A DNA stretch of 64,000 bases, from NCBI RefSeq assembly GCF_012849555.1, contig NZ_CP051685.1, positions 434,001-498,000 on the forward strand. The letters are read 5' to 3'. Both the position numbers and the translations under genes were made by a program. The stretch is from Massilia forsythiae (lineage in GTDB: Bacteria > Pseudomonadota > Gammaproteobacteria > Burkholderiales > Burkholderiaceae_D). Below the pieces are notes generated by a model. It searched no databases. It was not told the origin of the DNA and was given only the letters and a program-made list of their open reading frames with translations. The number at the start of each line of letters is the position of its first letter. The stretch's first letter is position 1. Below are positions 9,267 to 17,286 of this stretch, in pieces.

Positions 9267-9346
9267 CGTCGTTCCCGCGCAGGCGGGAACCCATACCGAG
9301 CCACCATGGATGCAATGTATGGGTCCCCGCCTGCGCGGGAACGACG
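9267..9346. repeat. Composite inverted REP-like element, short copy 3
   Basis: Only 80 bases: ends CGTCGTTCCCGCG and CGCGGGAACGACG with a shortened middle. It lies between the SDR and GH97 genes. The ends have GTTCCCGC rather than GTCCCCGC, a sequence variant also seen at 54975-55008. Confidence 0.8.
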
Positions 9347-9418
9347 GTTTTGAGGGTGACGAAAGAAAGCTGGCGGCACGGCGCATGCATGTTGCGCCAG
9401 ATCCGCCTCATCGCTCTT

Positions 9419-10195
9419 TCACGTCCACCCCGCATCCACCACGAAATCCTGCGCCGTGCACATCTTGCTGTCGTCCGCCGCCAGGAACAGCACCATCGAG
9501 GCCACGTCTTCCGACATCAGCTTGCCCGGCAGGCATTGGGCGCGCTTGATCTCGGCCTCGCCCGCCTCGTCCAGCCACAAATCGATCTGGCGCTGGGTCA
9601 TTACCCAGCCCGGCGTGACGGTGTTGACGCGGATGTTGAATTTACCCAGGTCGCGCGCCAGGCAACGCGTCAGGCCGGTCACCGCGGCCTTGGTGGCGGC
9701 GTAGATCGGGTAGTCCGGGTTCTTGGCGTGGAAGGACATCGAGCTGAAGTTGATCACCGAGCCGCCGCCGCGCCGCTTCATGCCTTCGAGCGCCGCCTGC
9801 ACGGTGAAGAACATCGGACGCTGGTTGATGGCGATGCGCTCGTCGAAGTAGTCGACGCTGACCTCGCCGATGCGGTGGCGCTGGTCGTTGGCGGCGTTGT
9901 TGACGACGACGTCGAAGTCGCCGATCTGCGCCGCCAGTTCCGCCATGGTGCGCTCCAGCGCCGCGATGTCGGTGATGTCGCAATGGCGGAACAACGGCGC
10001 CGTGGCGCCCTGCGGCAGCGCCTGTGCCAGGCGCGCCACCAGCGCTTCGCTGGCCTCGACCATGATGTCGACAAAGGCGACCAGCGCGCCCTGCGCCACG
10101 AAGGCGGCGACGATCGCCTCGCCGATCCCGCTGCCGCCGCCCGTCACGAATACCCGCCTGCCGCGCAGGCTGGGATACCTGGCCAAATCGTTCAT
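9419..10195 (-). CDS. SDR-family NAD(P)-dependent sugar or sugar-acid dehydrogenase
   Basis: 258 residues with the classical short-chain dehydrogenase pattern: nucleotide-binding TGGGSGIG near residue 18, NNAA, catalytic Ser in INFSSMS and the YxxxK pair YAATK, ending in FVVDAGWT. An ATG 15 bases upstream (10210) is in frame, but GGAGAC sits 8-10 bases before the ATG at 10195, which decides the start. In the oxidative pentose pathway it could be the sugar 1-dehydrogenase or, given the neighbouring sugar-acid dehydratase and FAH-fold gene, a 2-keto-3-deoxypentonate 4-dehydrogenase. The sequence alone does not settle which. Confidence 0.85.
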   Translation of the reverse strand: MNDLARYPSLRGRRVFVTGGGSGIGEAIVAAFVAQGALVAFVDIMVEASEALVARLAQALPQGATAPLFRHCDITDIAALERTMAELAAQIGDFDVVVNNAANDQRHRIGEVSVDYFDERIAINQRPMFFTVQAALEGMKRRGGGSVINFSSMSFHAKNPDYPIYAATKAAVTGLTRCLARDLGKFNIRVNTVTPGWVMTQRQIDLWLDEAGEAEIKRAQCLPGKLMSEDVASMVLFLAADDSKMCTAQDFVVDAGWT

Positions 10196-10239
10196 ACCGT
10201 TCGTCTCCATCGTTTTATTTTTTGTGTGCGCCGCGGCGC

Positions 10240-11241
10240 TTACAGGGTCTTCACCCGGGCGAAACGGGTCGGCGCCAGCGCCAGCGGATTGCGCAGCGCG
10301 GGGCCGAACTGCGGCGACTCGATCTCGAAGGTCTCGCCGGCTTCCACGCGCACGTTGTCGGCGAAGCTGAGCGTGGCGGTGCCGAAGAAGTGGATGTGCA
10401 CGTCGCCCGGACGGTTGAACAGGCCGTACTTGAAATGGTGGTATTCGAGGTTGCCGATGGTGTGCGACATGTTCTGCTCGCCGGACACGAAGGCCTTTTC
10501 CCAGCGCACGGCGCCGTCGCGGCCGCGGATGCGCGACACGCCCTCGACGTGGGCCGGCAGTTCGCCCACCAGCAGCGCCGGGCCGACGCCGCAGTTGCGC
10601 AATTTGGAGTGGGCCAGGTACAGGTAGTTCTGGCGCTCGGTGACGTGGTCGGAAAACTCGTTGCCGAGCGCGAAGCCGACGCGGCATGGCTGGCCGTCGG
10701 CGCCGATCACGTACAGGCCGGCGATCTCCGGTTCCTCGCCGCCGTCCAGCGAAAAATCGGGCATGTCCATGGCCTGGCCGGACGCGCGCACGATCGAGCC
10801 GTCGCCTTTGTAGAACCATTCCGGCTGCACACCGGCGCTGCCGGCCGCGGGCTTGCCGCCTTCCACGCCCATGCGGAACATCTTCATGCTGTCCGACAGG
10901 GTCTCGACGTCGCCGCCGATCTTCTTGTGCATGGCGTCGCGGGTGTCGGCGCTACCCAGGTGGGTCAGGCCGGTACCGGTGACGTAGCAATGGGCCGCAT
11001 CCGGATGGTCGATCGGGGCCAGCAGGCGGCCGGCCTGGGCGATCGCCTCGTACGATTCGGCGCCGTCGTCGGAGGCGTCGGACGCGGCGTCGGCCAGCGC
11101 GGCCAGGCCCACGCCCTGGGCGATGGCGGCCTGGGCCAGTTCCAGCGTCGTGGCGTAGCCGGCGACGGGGGTGACGGCGTCGCCGTCGAGGATACCGACG
11201 CAGCGTTGGCCGGCAGCGGTGGTGTATTGGATGAGCAGCAT
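10240..11241 (-). CDS. AraD1/GguC-like protein of the fumarylacetoacetate hydrolase family
   Basis: 333 residues. The C-terminal two thirds match the FAH fold: YVTGTGLTHLGSADTRD, GLYVIGADGQPCRVGFALGNEFSDH and HIHFFGTATLSFADN, with acidic residues expected to hold a divalent metal. FAH-fold enzymes next to sugar-acid dehydratases act on 2-keto-3-deoxy sugar acids (dehydration) or on their diketo oxidation products (hydrolysis). The ATG is preceded by GGAGAC at 8 bases. It stands between the dehydratase (156 bases upstream) and the SDR gene (44 bases downstream), all on one strand. The family is clear; the exact reaction is inferred only from context. Confidence 0.85.
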   Translation of the reverse strand: MLLIQYTTAAGQRCVGILDGDAVTPVAGYATTLELAQAAIAQGVGLAALADAASDASDDGAESYEAIAQAGRLLAPIDHPDAAHCYVTGTGLTHLGSADTRDAMHKKIGGDVETLSDSMKMFRMGVEGGKPAAGSAGVQPEWFYKGDGSIVRASGQAMDMPDFSLDGGEEPEIAGLYVIGADGQPCRVGFALGNEFSDHVTERQNYLYLAHSKLRNCGVGPALLVGELPAHVEGVSRIRGRDGAVRWEKAFVSGEQNMSHTIGNLEYHHFKYGLFNRPGDVHIHFFGTATLSFADNVRVEAGETFEIESPQFGPALRNPLALAPTRFARVKTL

Positions 11242-11397
11242 GGTCAGGTGTCTCCGTGGCGCGTTGCGCACGTGCGTATGGTCAGATGGTGGTGATGGGT
11301 ATCGCGGATGTTCGATGGTGCATGCGGCGCGTGGACACGTAGGGTGGACGTGGCCGGCGAGGCGGCTCTGCCGTCCACGCGTCCAACGCACGTCCGT

Positions 11398-13140
11398 TCA
11401 ATGCGAATGCTTGGGCACGGCGGAACCGCGGCACCCGACCAGGAAATCGAAATCGCAGCCCTCGTCGGCCTGCATCACGTGGTCGATGTACAGGCCTTGG
11501 TAGCCACTCCTTGGCGGCGCCTTGACCGTCTCGGCACGCTCGGCCAGGCGCGCCTGGATCTCGGCGTCCGCCACGTCCAGGTGCAGGCGGCCGTTGGCGC
11601 AATCGAGCTCGATGGTGTCGCCGTCGCGCACGATGCCCAGCGGTCCGCCGTCCATCGCTTCCGGCGCCACGTGCAGCACCACGGTGCCGTAGGCGGTGCC
11701 GCTCATGCGCGCGTCCGAGATGCGCACCATGTCGGTGATGCCGCGCGCCAGCAGCTTGGGCGGCAAGCCCATGTTGCCGACTTCGGCCATGCCCGGATAA
11801 CCCTTCGGGCCGCAGTTCTTCATCACCAATACCGAGTTTTCGTCGACGTCCAGGTCCGGATCGACGATGCGCTTTTTATAGTGGTCGAAGTCCTCGAACA
11901 CCACCGCCTTGCCGCGGTGCGCCATCAGGTGCGGCGACGCCGCCGAGGGTTTCAGCACGGCGCCGCGCGGCGACAAATTGCCGCGCAAGATGCAGATGCC
12001 GCCGTCGGCGATGAGCGGCGTGTCCAGCTTGCGGATCACCTCGTCGTTGTAGATCGGCGCCTCGCGCGTGTTGTCCCACAGCGACTTGCCGTTGACGGTG
12101 AGCGCGTCCGGGTGCGGCAGCAGGTCGCCTTCGCCCAGGCGGCGGATCACGCCCGGCAGGCCGCCGGCGTAATAGAACTCTTCCATCAGGAAGCGCCCCG
12201 AGGGCAGTAGGTCGACGATGGTCGGCGTACCCTTGCCGATCGCGGTCCAGTCTTCCAGTTCCAGCGGCACACCCATGCGCCCGGCGATCGCTTTCAAATG
12301 GATCACGGCGTTGGTCGAACCGCCGATGGCGGCATTCACGCGGATGGCGTTCTCGAAGTTCTCGCGCTTCAGGATCTTCGACAGCGTCAGGCCCTCATTG
12401 ACCATCTCGACGATGCGGATGCCCGACATGTGCGCCAGCACGTAGCGGCGCGCATCCACCGCGGGAATGGCGGCGTTGTGCGGCAGCGAGGTGCCCAGCG
12501 CTTCCGCCATGCAGGCCATGGTCGAGGCGGTGCCCATGGTGTTGCAGGTGCCGGCCGAGCGCGAGTGGCCGGCTTCGGCGGCGAGGAAGTCGTGCATCGA
12601 GATCTGGCCGCCCTTGGCCTGCTCGTGCAACTGCCACACGGCGGTGCCGGAGCCGATGTCCTTGCCGTTCAGTTTACCGTTGAGCATCGGGCCGCCGGTG
12701 ACGACGATCGCCGGGACGTCGACGCTGGCCGCGCCCATCAGCAGCGCCGGGGTGGTCTTGTCGCAGCCGACCAGCAGCACCACGCCGTCCATCGGATTGC
12801 CGCGGATGGATTCCTCGACGTCCATGCTGGCCAGGTTGCGGGTCAGCATGGCGGTCGGGCGCAGGTTCGATTCGCCGTTGGAAAACACCGGAAACTCGAC
12901 CGGGAAGCCGCCCGCCTCCAGGATGCCGCGCTTGACGTGCTCGGCCAGCTTGCGGAAATGGGCGTTGCAGGGGGTGAGTTCGGACCAGGTGTTGCAGATG
13001 CCGATGATCGGCTTGCCCTGGAATTCGTGATCGGGGATACCCTGGTTCTTCATCCAGCTCCGGTACATGAAGCCGTTCTTGTCCTGGGTACCGAACCACT
13101 CGGCGGAACGCAGAGCGGACTTCTTTTTTGTCTCGGACAT
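11398..13140 (-). CDS. IlvD/Edd-family sugar-acid dehydratase, probably L-arabinonate dehydratase
   Basis: 580 residues, the usual length for pentonate dehydratases. Cysteines expected to ligate the [2Fe-2S] cluster are present at 58 (LTPCNAH), 126 (VGCDKTT) and 199 (AGTCNTMG), the same spacing as in the characterised rhizobial L-arabinonate dehydratase (59, 127, 200). GYPGMAEVGNM and DARMSGTAYGT are family motifs near the active site. It should convert L-arabinonate (or D-xylonate/D-fuconate) to 2-keto-3-deoxypentonate. A strong GGAGG precedes the ATG. It is the first gene after a 343-base regulatory gap with motif copy B, so it likely starts the catabolic operon dehydratase-AraD1-SDR. Confidence 0.9.
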   Translation of the reverse strand: MSETKKKSALRSAEWFGTQDKNGFMYRSWMKNQGIPDHEFQGKPIIGICNTWSELTPCNAHFRKLAEHVKRGILEAGGFPVEFPVFSNGESNLRPTAMLTRNLASMDVEESIRGNPMDGVVLLVGCDKTTPALLMGAASVDVPAIVVTGGPMLNGKLNGKDIGSGTAVWQLHEQAKGGQISMHDFLAAEAGHSRSAGTCNTMGTASTMACMAEALGTSLPHNAAIPAVDARRYVLAHMSGIRIVEMVNEGLTLSKILKRENFENAIRVNAAIGGSTNAVIHLKAIAGRMGVPLELEDWTAIGKGTPTIVDLLPSGRFLMEEFYYAGGLPGVIRRLGEGDLLPHPDALTVNGKSLWDNTREAPIYNDEVIRKLDTPLIADGGICILRGNLSPRGAVLKPSAASPHLMAHRGKAVVFEDFDHYKKRIVDPDLDVDENSVLVMKNCGPKGYPGMAEVGNMGLPPKLLARGITDMVRISDARMSGTAYGTVVLHVAPEAMDGGPLGIVRDGDTIELDCANGRLHLDVADAEIQARLAERAETVKAPPRSGYQGLYIDHVMQADEGCDFDFLVGCRGSAVPKHSH

Positions 13141-13239
13141 GTGATCTCCTCCGTCGTTATATGGGGCCCGGTGCGCGCACGGCGCGGCGGCGCGGGATGC
13201 CCTTCTGGGGCCGAGCGGCTCATGTCGGGTCCGGCTCAG

Positions 13240-13318
13240 CGATGGAGGGAGTCTAAAATGTCACTAGATAACTTTCCAATCAATTTTTTGAGAATATCGA
13301 TATCGGTTTGGATATCGA
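13240..13318 (-). promoter_or_regulatory. Putative promoter/operator of the dehydratase operon, motif copy B
   Basis: CCAATCA (13276-13282), 15 bases, CGATA (13298-13302), with a second ATATCGA immediately after and a CGATATCG palindrome at 13298-13305. Towards the dehydratase, TTGGAA (13274-13279) and TTAGAC (13251-13256) are 17 bases apart and could be -35/-10. Regulator unknown. Confidence 0.5.
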
Positions 13319-13335
13319 GGGATCAGAGCCGGCCA

Positions 13336-13455
13336 GGGGTCAGAGCCCGGTTTGCATTCGAGGCGGTTTTAGCACCCTGATAAAACCGGTGCTAATAGGC
13401 AGCGCGTCTGAACACCGGGGTCAGAGCCCACCCGGATGAACCGGGCTCTGACCCC
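13336..13455. repeat. GGGGTCAGAGCCC repeats with two overlapping hairpins
   Basis: The 13-base word GGGGTCAGAGCCC starts at 13336 and 13417, and its reverse complement GGGCTCTGACCCC is at 13443-13455. Between them GGTTTTA (13365-13371) pairs with TAAAACC (13381-13387), while TTAGCACC (13369-13376) pairs with GGTGCTAA (13388-13395); the two stems share three bases and exclude each other. This fills most of the 343-base gap between galM and the dehydratase gene that promoter copy B does not. Confidence 0.75.
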
Positions 13456-13483
13456 TAGAACCGGGCCCCGCCCCCTGGACCGA

Positions 13484-14671
13484 TCAGTCCATGACCGAAA
13501 AGCGGAAACGCGATTCGGTCTCGTAGACCTCGCCCGGCCGCAGGATCGTGTCCGGGTAGGCCGGCTGGTTCGGCGAATCCGGGAAATGCTGCGGCTCGAT
13601 GCAGAAGCCGCTGCGGAAGGCATAGGCGCGCCCGCCCTTGCCGGTCAGCGAACCGTCGAGGAAATTTCCGCTGTAGAACTGCACGCCCGGTTCTTGCGTG
13701 AACAGTTCCAGCACGCGCCCGCTCTCGGGCTCGCACACGTGCACCGCGCGGCGCAGGTCGCGGCTGCCCTCGGGGCGGTTCAGCACCCAGTTGTGGTCGT
13801 AGCCGGTGCCGTGGCGCAGCTGCTTGTCCGGCTGTTCGATGCGCTCGCCGATCGGACGCGGACGGCGGAAGTCGAACGGGGTGCCGGTCACCGGCGCCAG
13901 GTCGCCCAGTGGGATCGAGCCGGCGTCGATCGGCACGAAGCGGTCGGCGTCGATGCTGATCACGTGCTGCAGGATGTCGCCGCCGGATTCGCCGGCCGGC
14001 GCGCCGCGCAAGTTGAAATAGCTGTGCTGGGTCAGGTTGACCGGGGTCGGCTGGTCGGTCACGGCATGGAAGCGCACCACGATTTCGTTGTCGTCGGTGA
14101 GGCTGTAGACGACGGTGGCATCCAGGTTGCCCGGGTAGCCCTGCTCGCCGTCGACGCTGCGGTAGCGCAGCGCCAGGCCCTCTCCTTCCACGGCGGCCGT
14201 CCACAGCACCTTGTCGAAGCCGGGGTCGCCGCCGTGCAGGTGGTTTTCGCCGTTGTTGACGGGCAGCTGGTAGTCCTTGCCGTCGAGTGTGAAGCGGCCC
14301 TTGGCGATGCGGTTGCCGTAGCGGCCGATCAGCGCTCCCAGGTACGGGCTCTCCTTCAGGTAGGGTTCGAGGGTGTCGAAACCGAGCGCCACGTCGCCGC
14401 CGACGCCGTGGCGGTCGGGGACGTGGATCTCGGTGATGATGCCGCCGAAGTCGATGACCTTGACCACCATGCCGCGGCCGTTGGCCAGCGTGTATTGCGT
14501 GACCGGGCGGCCGTCGGGCAGCGTGCCGAACGGCGCCTGGGTGATGCCCGGCTGGACGGCCGGCGCGTCGGACTGGCGGCGTTCGCCCTGGCGACGGTCG
14601 TTGTGCTGGCCGTCGTCCTGGACCGGGTCGGTTTGCGAAGCGGCGGTGTGTGAAGCGGTCTGAGCGTGCAC
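13484..14671 (-). CDS. galM: Aldose 1-epimerase (mutarotase)
   Basis: 395 residues from a GTG, with GAGGAAG about 10 bases upstream; the upstream GH43 stop is only 12 bases away. About 40 charged, low-complexity residues precede the catalytic domain (from ITQAPFGTLPDGRPV). The galactose mutarotase residues are in place: RYGNRIAKGRF, His in NHLHGG, His in LTQHSYFNL and the C-terminal Glu in FCIEPQHFPDSPN. No signal peptide, so it is cytoplasmic. It interconverts anomers of the imported sugar, supplying the form used by a 1-dehydrogenase. Whether the N-terminal extension is translated is uncertain. Confidence 0.9.
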   Translation of the reverse strand: MHAQTASHTAASQTDPVQDDGQHNDRRQGERRQSDAPAVQPGITQAPFGTLPDGRPVTQYTLANGRGMVVKVIDFGGIITEIHVPDRHGVGGDVALGFDTLEPYLKESPYLGALIGRYGNRIAKGRFTLDGKDYQLPVNNGENHLHGGDPGFDKVLWTAAVEGEGLALRYRSVDGEQGYPGNLDATVVYSLTDDNEIVVRFHAVTDQPTPVNLTQHSYFNLRGAPAGESGGDILQHVISIDADRFVPIDAGSIPLGDLAPVTGTPFDFRRPRPIGERIEQPDKQLRHGTGYDHNWVLNRPEGSRDLRRAVHVCEPESGRVLELFTQEPGVQFYSGNFLDGSLTGKGGRAYAFRSGFCIEPQHFPDSPNQPAYPDTILRPGEVYETESRFRFSVMD

Positions 14672-14683
14672 GTTATGTCTTCC

Positions 14684-15634
14684 TCAATAGGTGGAGGGCC
14701 GCCCGAACAGGGGCATGCCGTCCTCGCCCCAGCGCAGCGGCTTCACGAAGGTGTGGCGGTCCGGGTTCCAGAGCGGATCGCCGACGATCTCGGTGTAGGT
14801 GCGCGCGTGGTACACGAGCATGACGGTCTCGCCATCTTCAGCATAGGTGAAGCTGTTGTGGCCGGGCCCGTAGATGCCGTGATCGTAGCATGTGCGCAGC
14901 ACCGGCTCGCGCGACTTTGTCCACGAGGCCGGGTCGAGCAGGTCGGCATCCTCGTCGGCGTGCAGCAGGCCCATGGCATAGTTCTCGTCGGTGGCGCTGG
15001 CCGAATACGAGATGAAGATCTTGCCGTTGCGGTGCACCACCGACGGCCCCTCGTTGACCCAGAAGCCGCGCGTCTCCCAATCGTATTCCGGCTTCGACAG
15101 CAGCACCGGCGTCCCCTCGATCTGCCACGGCGTCTTCATCTTCGCCAGGTACAGGTTCGAGTTGCCCTCGATGGCGACGTCCTTCTGCGCCCACAGGTAG
15201 TACAGCGTGCCCTGGTGGTTGAAGGTGGTGGCGTCCAGGCAGAAGGTGTCGATGCCGGTGTCGACCTGGCCCATGAATTCCCAGGCGCCTTCGAGCGGAT
15301 TGGGGTTGGGATTGCGGATCGCGTACATGCGGTGCTGGAACAGCTTGTCCTTGATCGCGCGGCTGGGGGCGGCGGCGAAGTACACGTACCAGGCACCCAT
15401 GTTGAAGTGCAGCTCGGGCGCCCAGATCAGTTCGCTGTACGGGCCGCTGTCGGGTTTTATCCAGGCGTCCACGGTGGGCGCGGTGGCCAGGCCTTCGATG
15501 GTGGCGGCGCGGCGCAGTTCGATGCGGTCGTATTGCGGGACCGAGGCGGTGAAATAATAAAAGCCGTCCGTGTGCTTGTAGATGTAGGGGTCGGCGCGTT
15601 GTTCGATCAGGGGGTGGATGAGGGTTTCTTGCAT
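14684..15634 (-). CDS. Cytoplasmic GH43-family arabinofuranosidase
   Basis: 316 residues without a signal peptide. GH43 catalytic residues: Asp15 (RADPYI), Asp134 (FCLDATTF) and Glu195 (VNEGPSV). The protein ends with a propeller blade (HNSFTYAEDGETVMLVYHARTY) and lacks any accessory beta-sandwich, matching short intracellular GH43 enzymes that trim exo-1,5-linked arabino-oligosaccharides. It is followed closely by galM and preceded by the symporter gene, so oligomers taken up through the TonB receptor and the symporter could be split here. Precise subfamily and linkage are inferred. Confidence 0.88.
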   Translation of the reverse strand: MQETLIHPLIEQRADPYIYKHTDGFYYFTASVPQYDRIELRRAATIEGLATAPTVDAWIKPDSGPYSELIWAPELHFNMGAWYVYFAAAPSRAIKDKLFQHRMYAIRNPNPNPLEGAWEFMGQVDTGIDTFCLDATTFNHQGTLYYLWAQKDVAIEGNSNLYLAKMKTPWQIEGTPVLLSKPEYDWETRGFWVNEGPSVVHRNGKIFISYSASATDENYAMGLLHADEDADLLDPASWTKSREPVLRTCYDHGIYGPGHNSFTYAEDGETVMLVYHARTYTEIVGDPLWNPDRHTFVKPLRWGEDGMPLFGRPSTY

Positions 15635-15666
15635 GGTGTGTTATTTCGATGAGTTGGCTCTAAAAC

Positions 15667-15789
15667 CGTCGTCCCCGCGGAGGGTAAAGAATGCCACTGG
15701 CATTCTTTACCCCATGCCGAGCTTCCGGAGTTGCTAGCGGTCGCTAAGCTGCATGCTCACTATGGGTCCCCGCCTGCGCGGGGACGACG
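15667..15789. repeat. Composite inverted REP-like element, copy 4, with nested palindrome
   Basis: 123 bases. The left end is interrupted: instead of GCGGGGAC the sequence continues into a 29-base perfect palindrome, arms GGTAAAGAATGCCA and TGGCATTCTTTACC around one C (15683-15711). The right end is the normal TATGGGTCCCCGCC..GACGACG. Confidence 0.85.
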
Positions 15790-15839
15790 TGCGTAGGGTC
15801 GCGGTTGGAATCGGGCGGTAACGGTATTCAGGCAAACAA

Positions 15840-17201
15840 TCACCCTGCCACCGTCTCCCCCGCCCGCAGATCCGCCTTCACGGCCGCGTAATAGTCGTCG
15901 CTGATGCGGTACTTGAACATCAGCGCGCCCATCAGGAAGTGGAAGAAGCCGGGGATCACCGACAACATCAGCGCGATGCCCTGCAGCGCCAGCGCCGATT
16001 GTTCCTGGTTGGGCTGATACTGGAAGGTGCCGAGCAGCACGCCGACCAGGCTGCCGGCGATGCCCATGCCGATCTTCTGCGCCACCGAGATGCCGCCGAA
16101 GGCGAAGCCGGACACGCGCTTGCCCGTCTTGAGCTGGCCGTAGTCGATGGTCTCGGCGATGGCCGACCAGAACACCGGCGCATGCAGGTCCACCACCAGC
16201 GACAGCGCGAAGTACAGGACAAAGGCCAGCGCGACGTCGCCCGGCTTGACCAGCGCGTAGATCAGCACCGACAGCAGCGCCACCATCAGCTGCGTGTAGC
16301 GGAACAGTTTCACTTTGCAGTAGAACTTGGTCACCCAGGTCGAGATCACCATGGCGATGATGGCGGCGGCCACCCCGGTGGACAGGAACGCTGAGACGGT
16401 GCCGGTGTCGCCGTGCAGGTAGTACTTGGCATAGTAGATCGCCACCGAGCCGCGGATCACGTAGCCGATGGTGCCGGTCACGCACACCGCGCACAGGATC
16501 AGCCACTGGTCGTTCCGGGCCAGCACCTTCACCTGCTCCAGGATCGGCTGGCGTTGTACGCGGTGCACCACACGCTCGGTGGTGGTGAAGAAGCAGAACA
16601 GGAACAGCGCCACGCCCAGCACCGCCATCAGCGCCATCGCCGCCTGGTAGCCGGCGGCCTTGCTGCCGTTGCCCCAGCGGTCGGCCAGGATCGGCACCAC
16701 GATGGTGACCATGAAGGCGCCGACCTTGGCCAGGAACAGGCGGTAGCCGTTGGCCGACAGGCGCTCCTGCGGGTCGGCGGTCAGGCCGCTGATCAGCGAG
16801 ATGTAGGGCACGCCCACGCCCGAGGTCATCAGCGTCATCAGGATGTAGGTCGAATAGGCCCACACCAGCTTGGCGTCGTAGCCCCAGTCCGGCGTGGAAA
16901 ACACCATGGATACCGAGACGCCGTAGGGCACTGCCAGCAGCAGCAGGTACGGGCGGTAGCGCCCCCAGCGCGTGAGGAAGCTGTCGGTCATCTGGCCCAC
17001 CGCCAGGTCGGACAGCGCGCCGACGATCTTGACCAGCATGAACAGCAGGGCCAGGTCGCCGGTCTTGAGGCCGTAGATGTCGGTGTAGAAGAAGGTGATG
17101 ATCAGCATCATCGACGAGATCACCACGTTGAGCGCCATGTCGCCGGCGCCGAAACCCACTTTTTCCAGGGTCGAGAGTTGCTGTGTGTGCGGGGTTTGCA
17201 T
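15840..17201 (-). CDS. GPH-type sugar:cation symporter (MFS superfamily)
   Basis: 453 residues with about 12 hydrophobic segments. The N-terminus KVGFGAGDMALNVVISSMMLIITFFYTDIYGL and later DSFLTRWGRYRPYLL (the GPH equivalent of the MFS loop motif) identify the glycoside-pentoside-hexuronide family, whose members carry xylosides, arabinosides or melibiose with H+ or Na+. The start MQTPHTQQ is preceded by GGAAGGAAG. It lies between the TonB receptor gene (85 bases upstream) and the cytoplasmic GH43 gene, so arabino-oligosaccharides are the best guess for cargo. Confidence 0.9.
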   Translation of the reverse strand: MQTPHTQQLSTLEKVGFGAGDMALNVVISSMMLIITFFYTDIYGLKTGDLALLFMLVKIVGALSDLAVGQMTDSFLTRWGRYRPYLLLLAVPYGVSVSMVFSTPDWGYDAKLVWAYSTYILMTLMTSGVGVPYISLISGLTADPQERLSANGYRLFLAKVGAFMVTIVVPILADRWGNGSKAAGYQAAMALMAVLGVALFLFCFFTTTERVVHRVQRQPILEQVKVLARNDQWLILCAVCVTGTIGYVIRGSVAIYYAKYYLHGDTGTVSAFLSTGVAAAIIAMVISTWVTKFYCKVKLFRYTQLMVALLSVLIYALVKPGDVALAFVLYFALSLVVDLHAPVFWSAIAETIDYGQLKTGKRVSGFAFGGISVAQKIGMGIAGSLVGVLLGTFQYQPNQEQSALALQGIALMLSVIPGFFHFLMGALMFKYRISDDYYAAVKADLRAGETVAG

Positions 17202-17286
17202 GCGGCTTCCTTCCAAACGACGAGGGCGCCACCCGATTTCCATCGCAGCGGCACCCTGATTATTTCGACTGTTCAGGCAGCCGCGC

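Noticed and set aside
10196..10210. Upstream ATG of the SDR gene
   Set aside because: The GGAGAC ribosome-binding site overlaps this ATG and is correctly spaced only for the second ATG at 10195.
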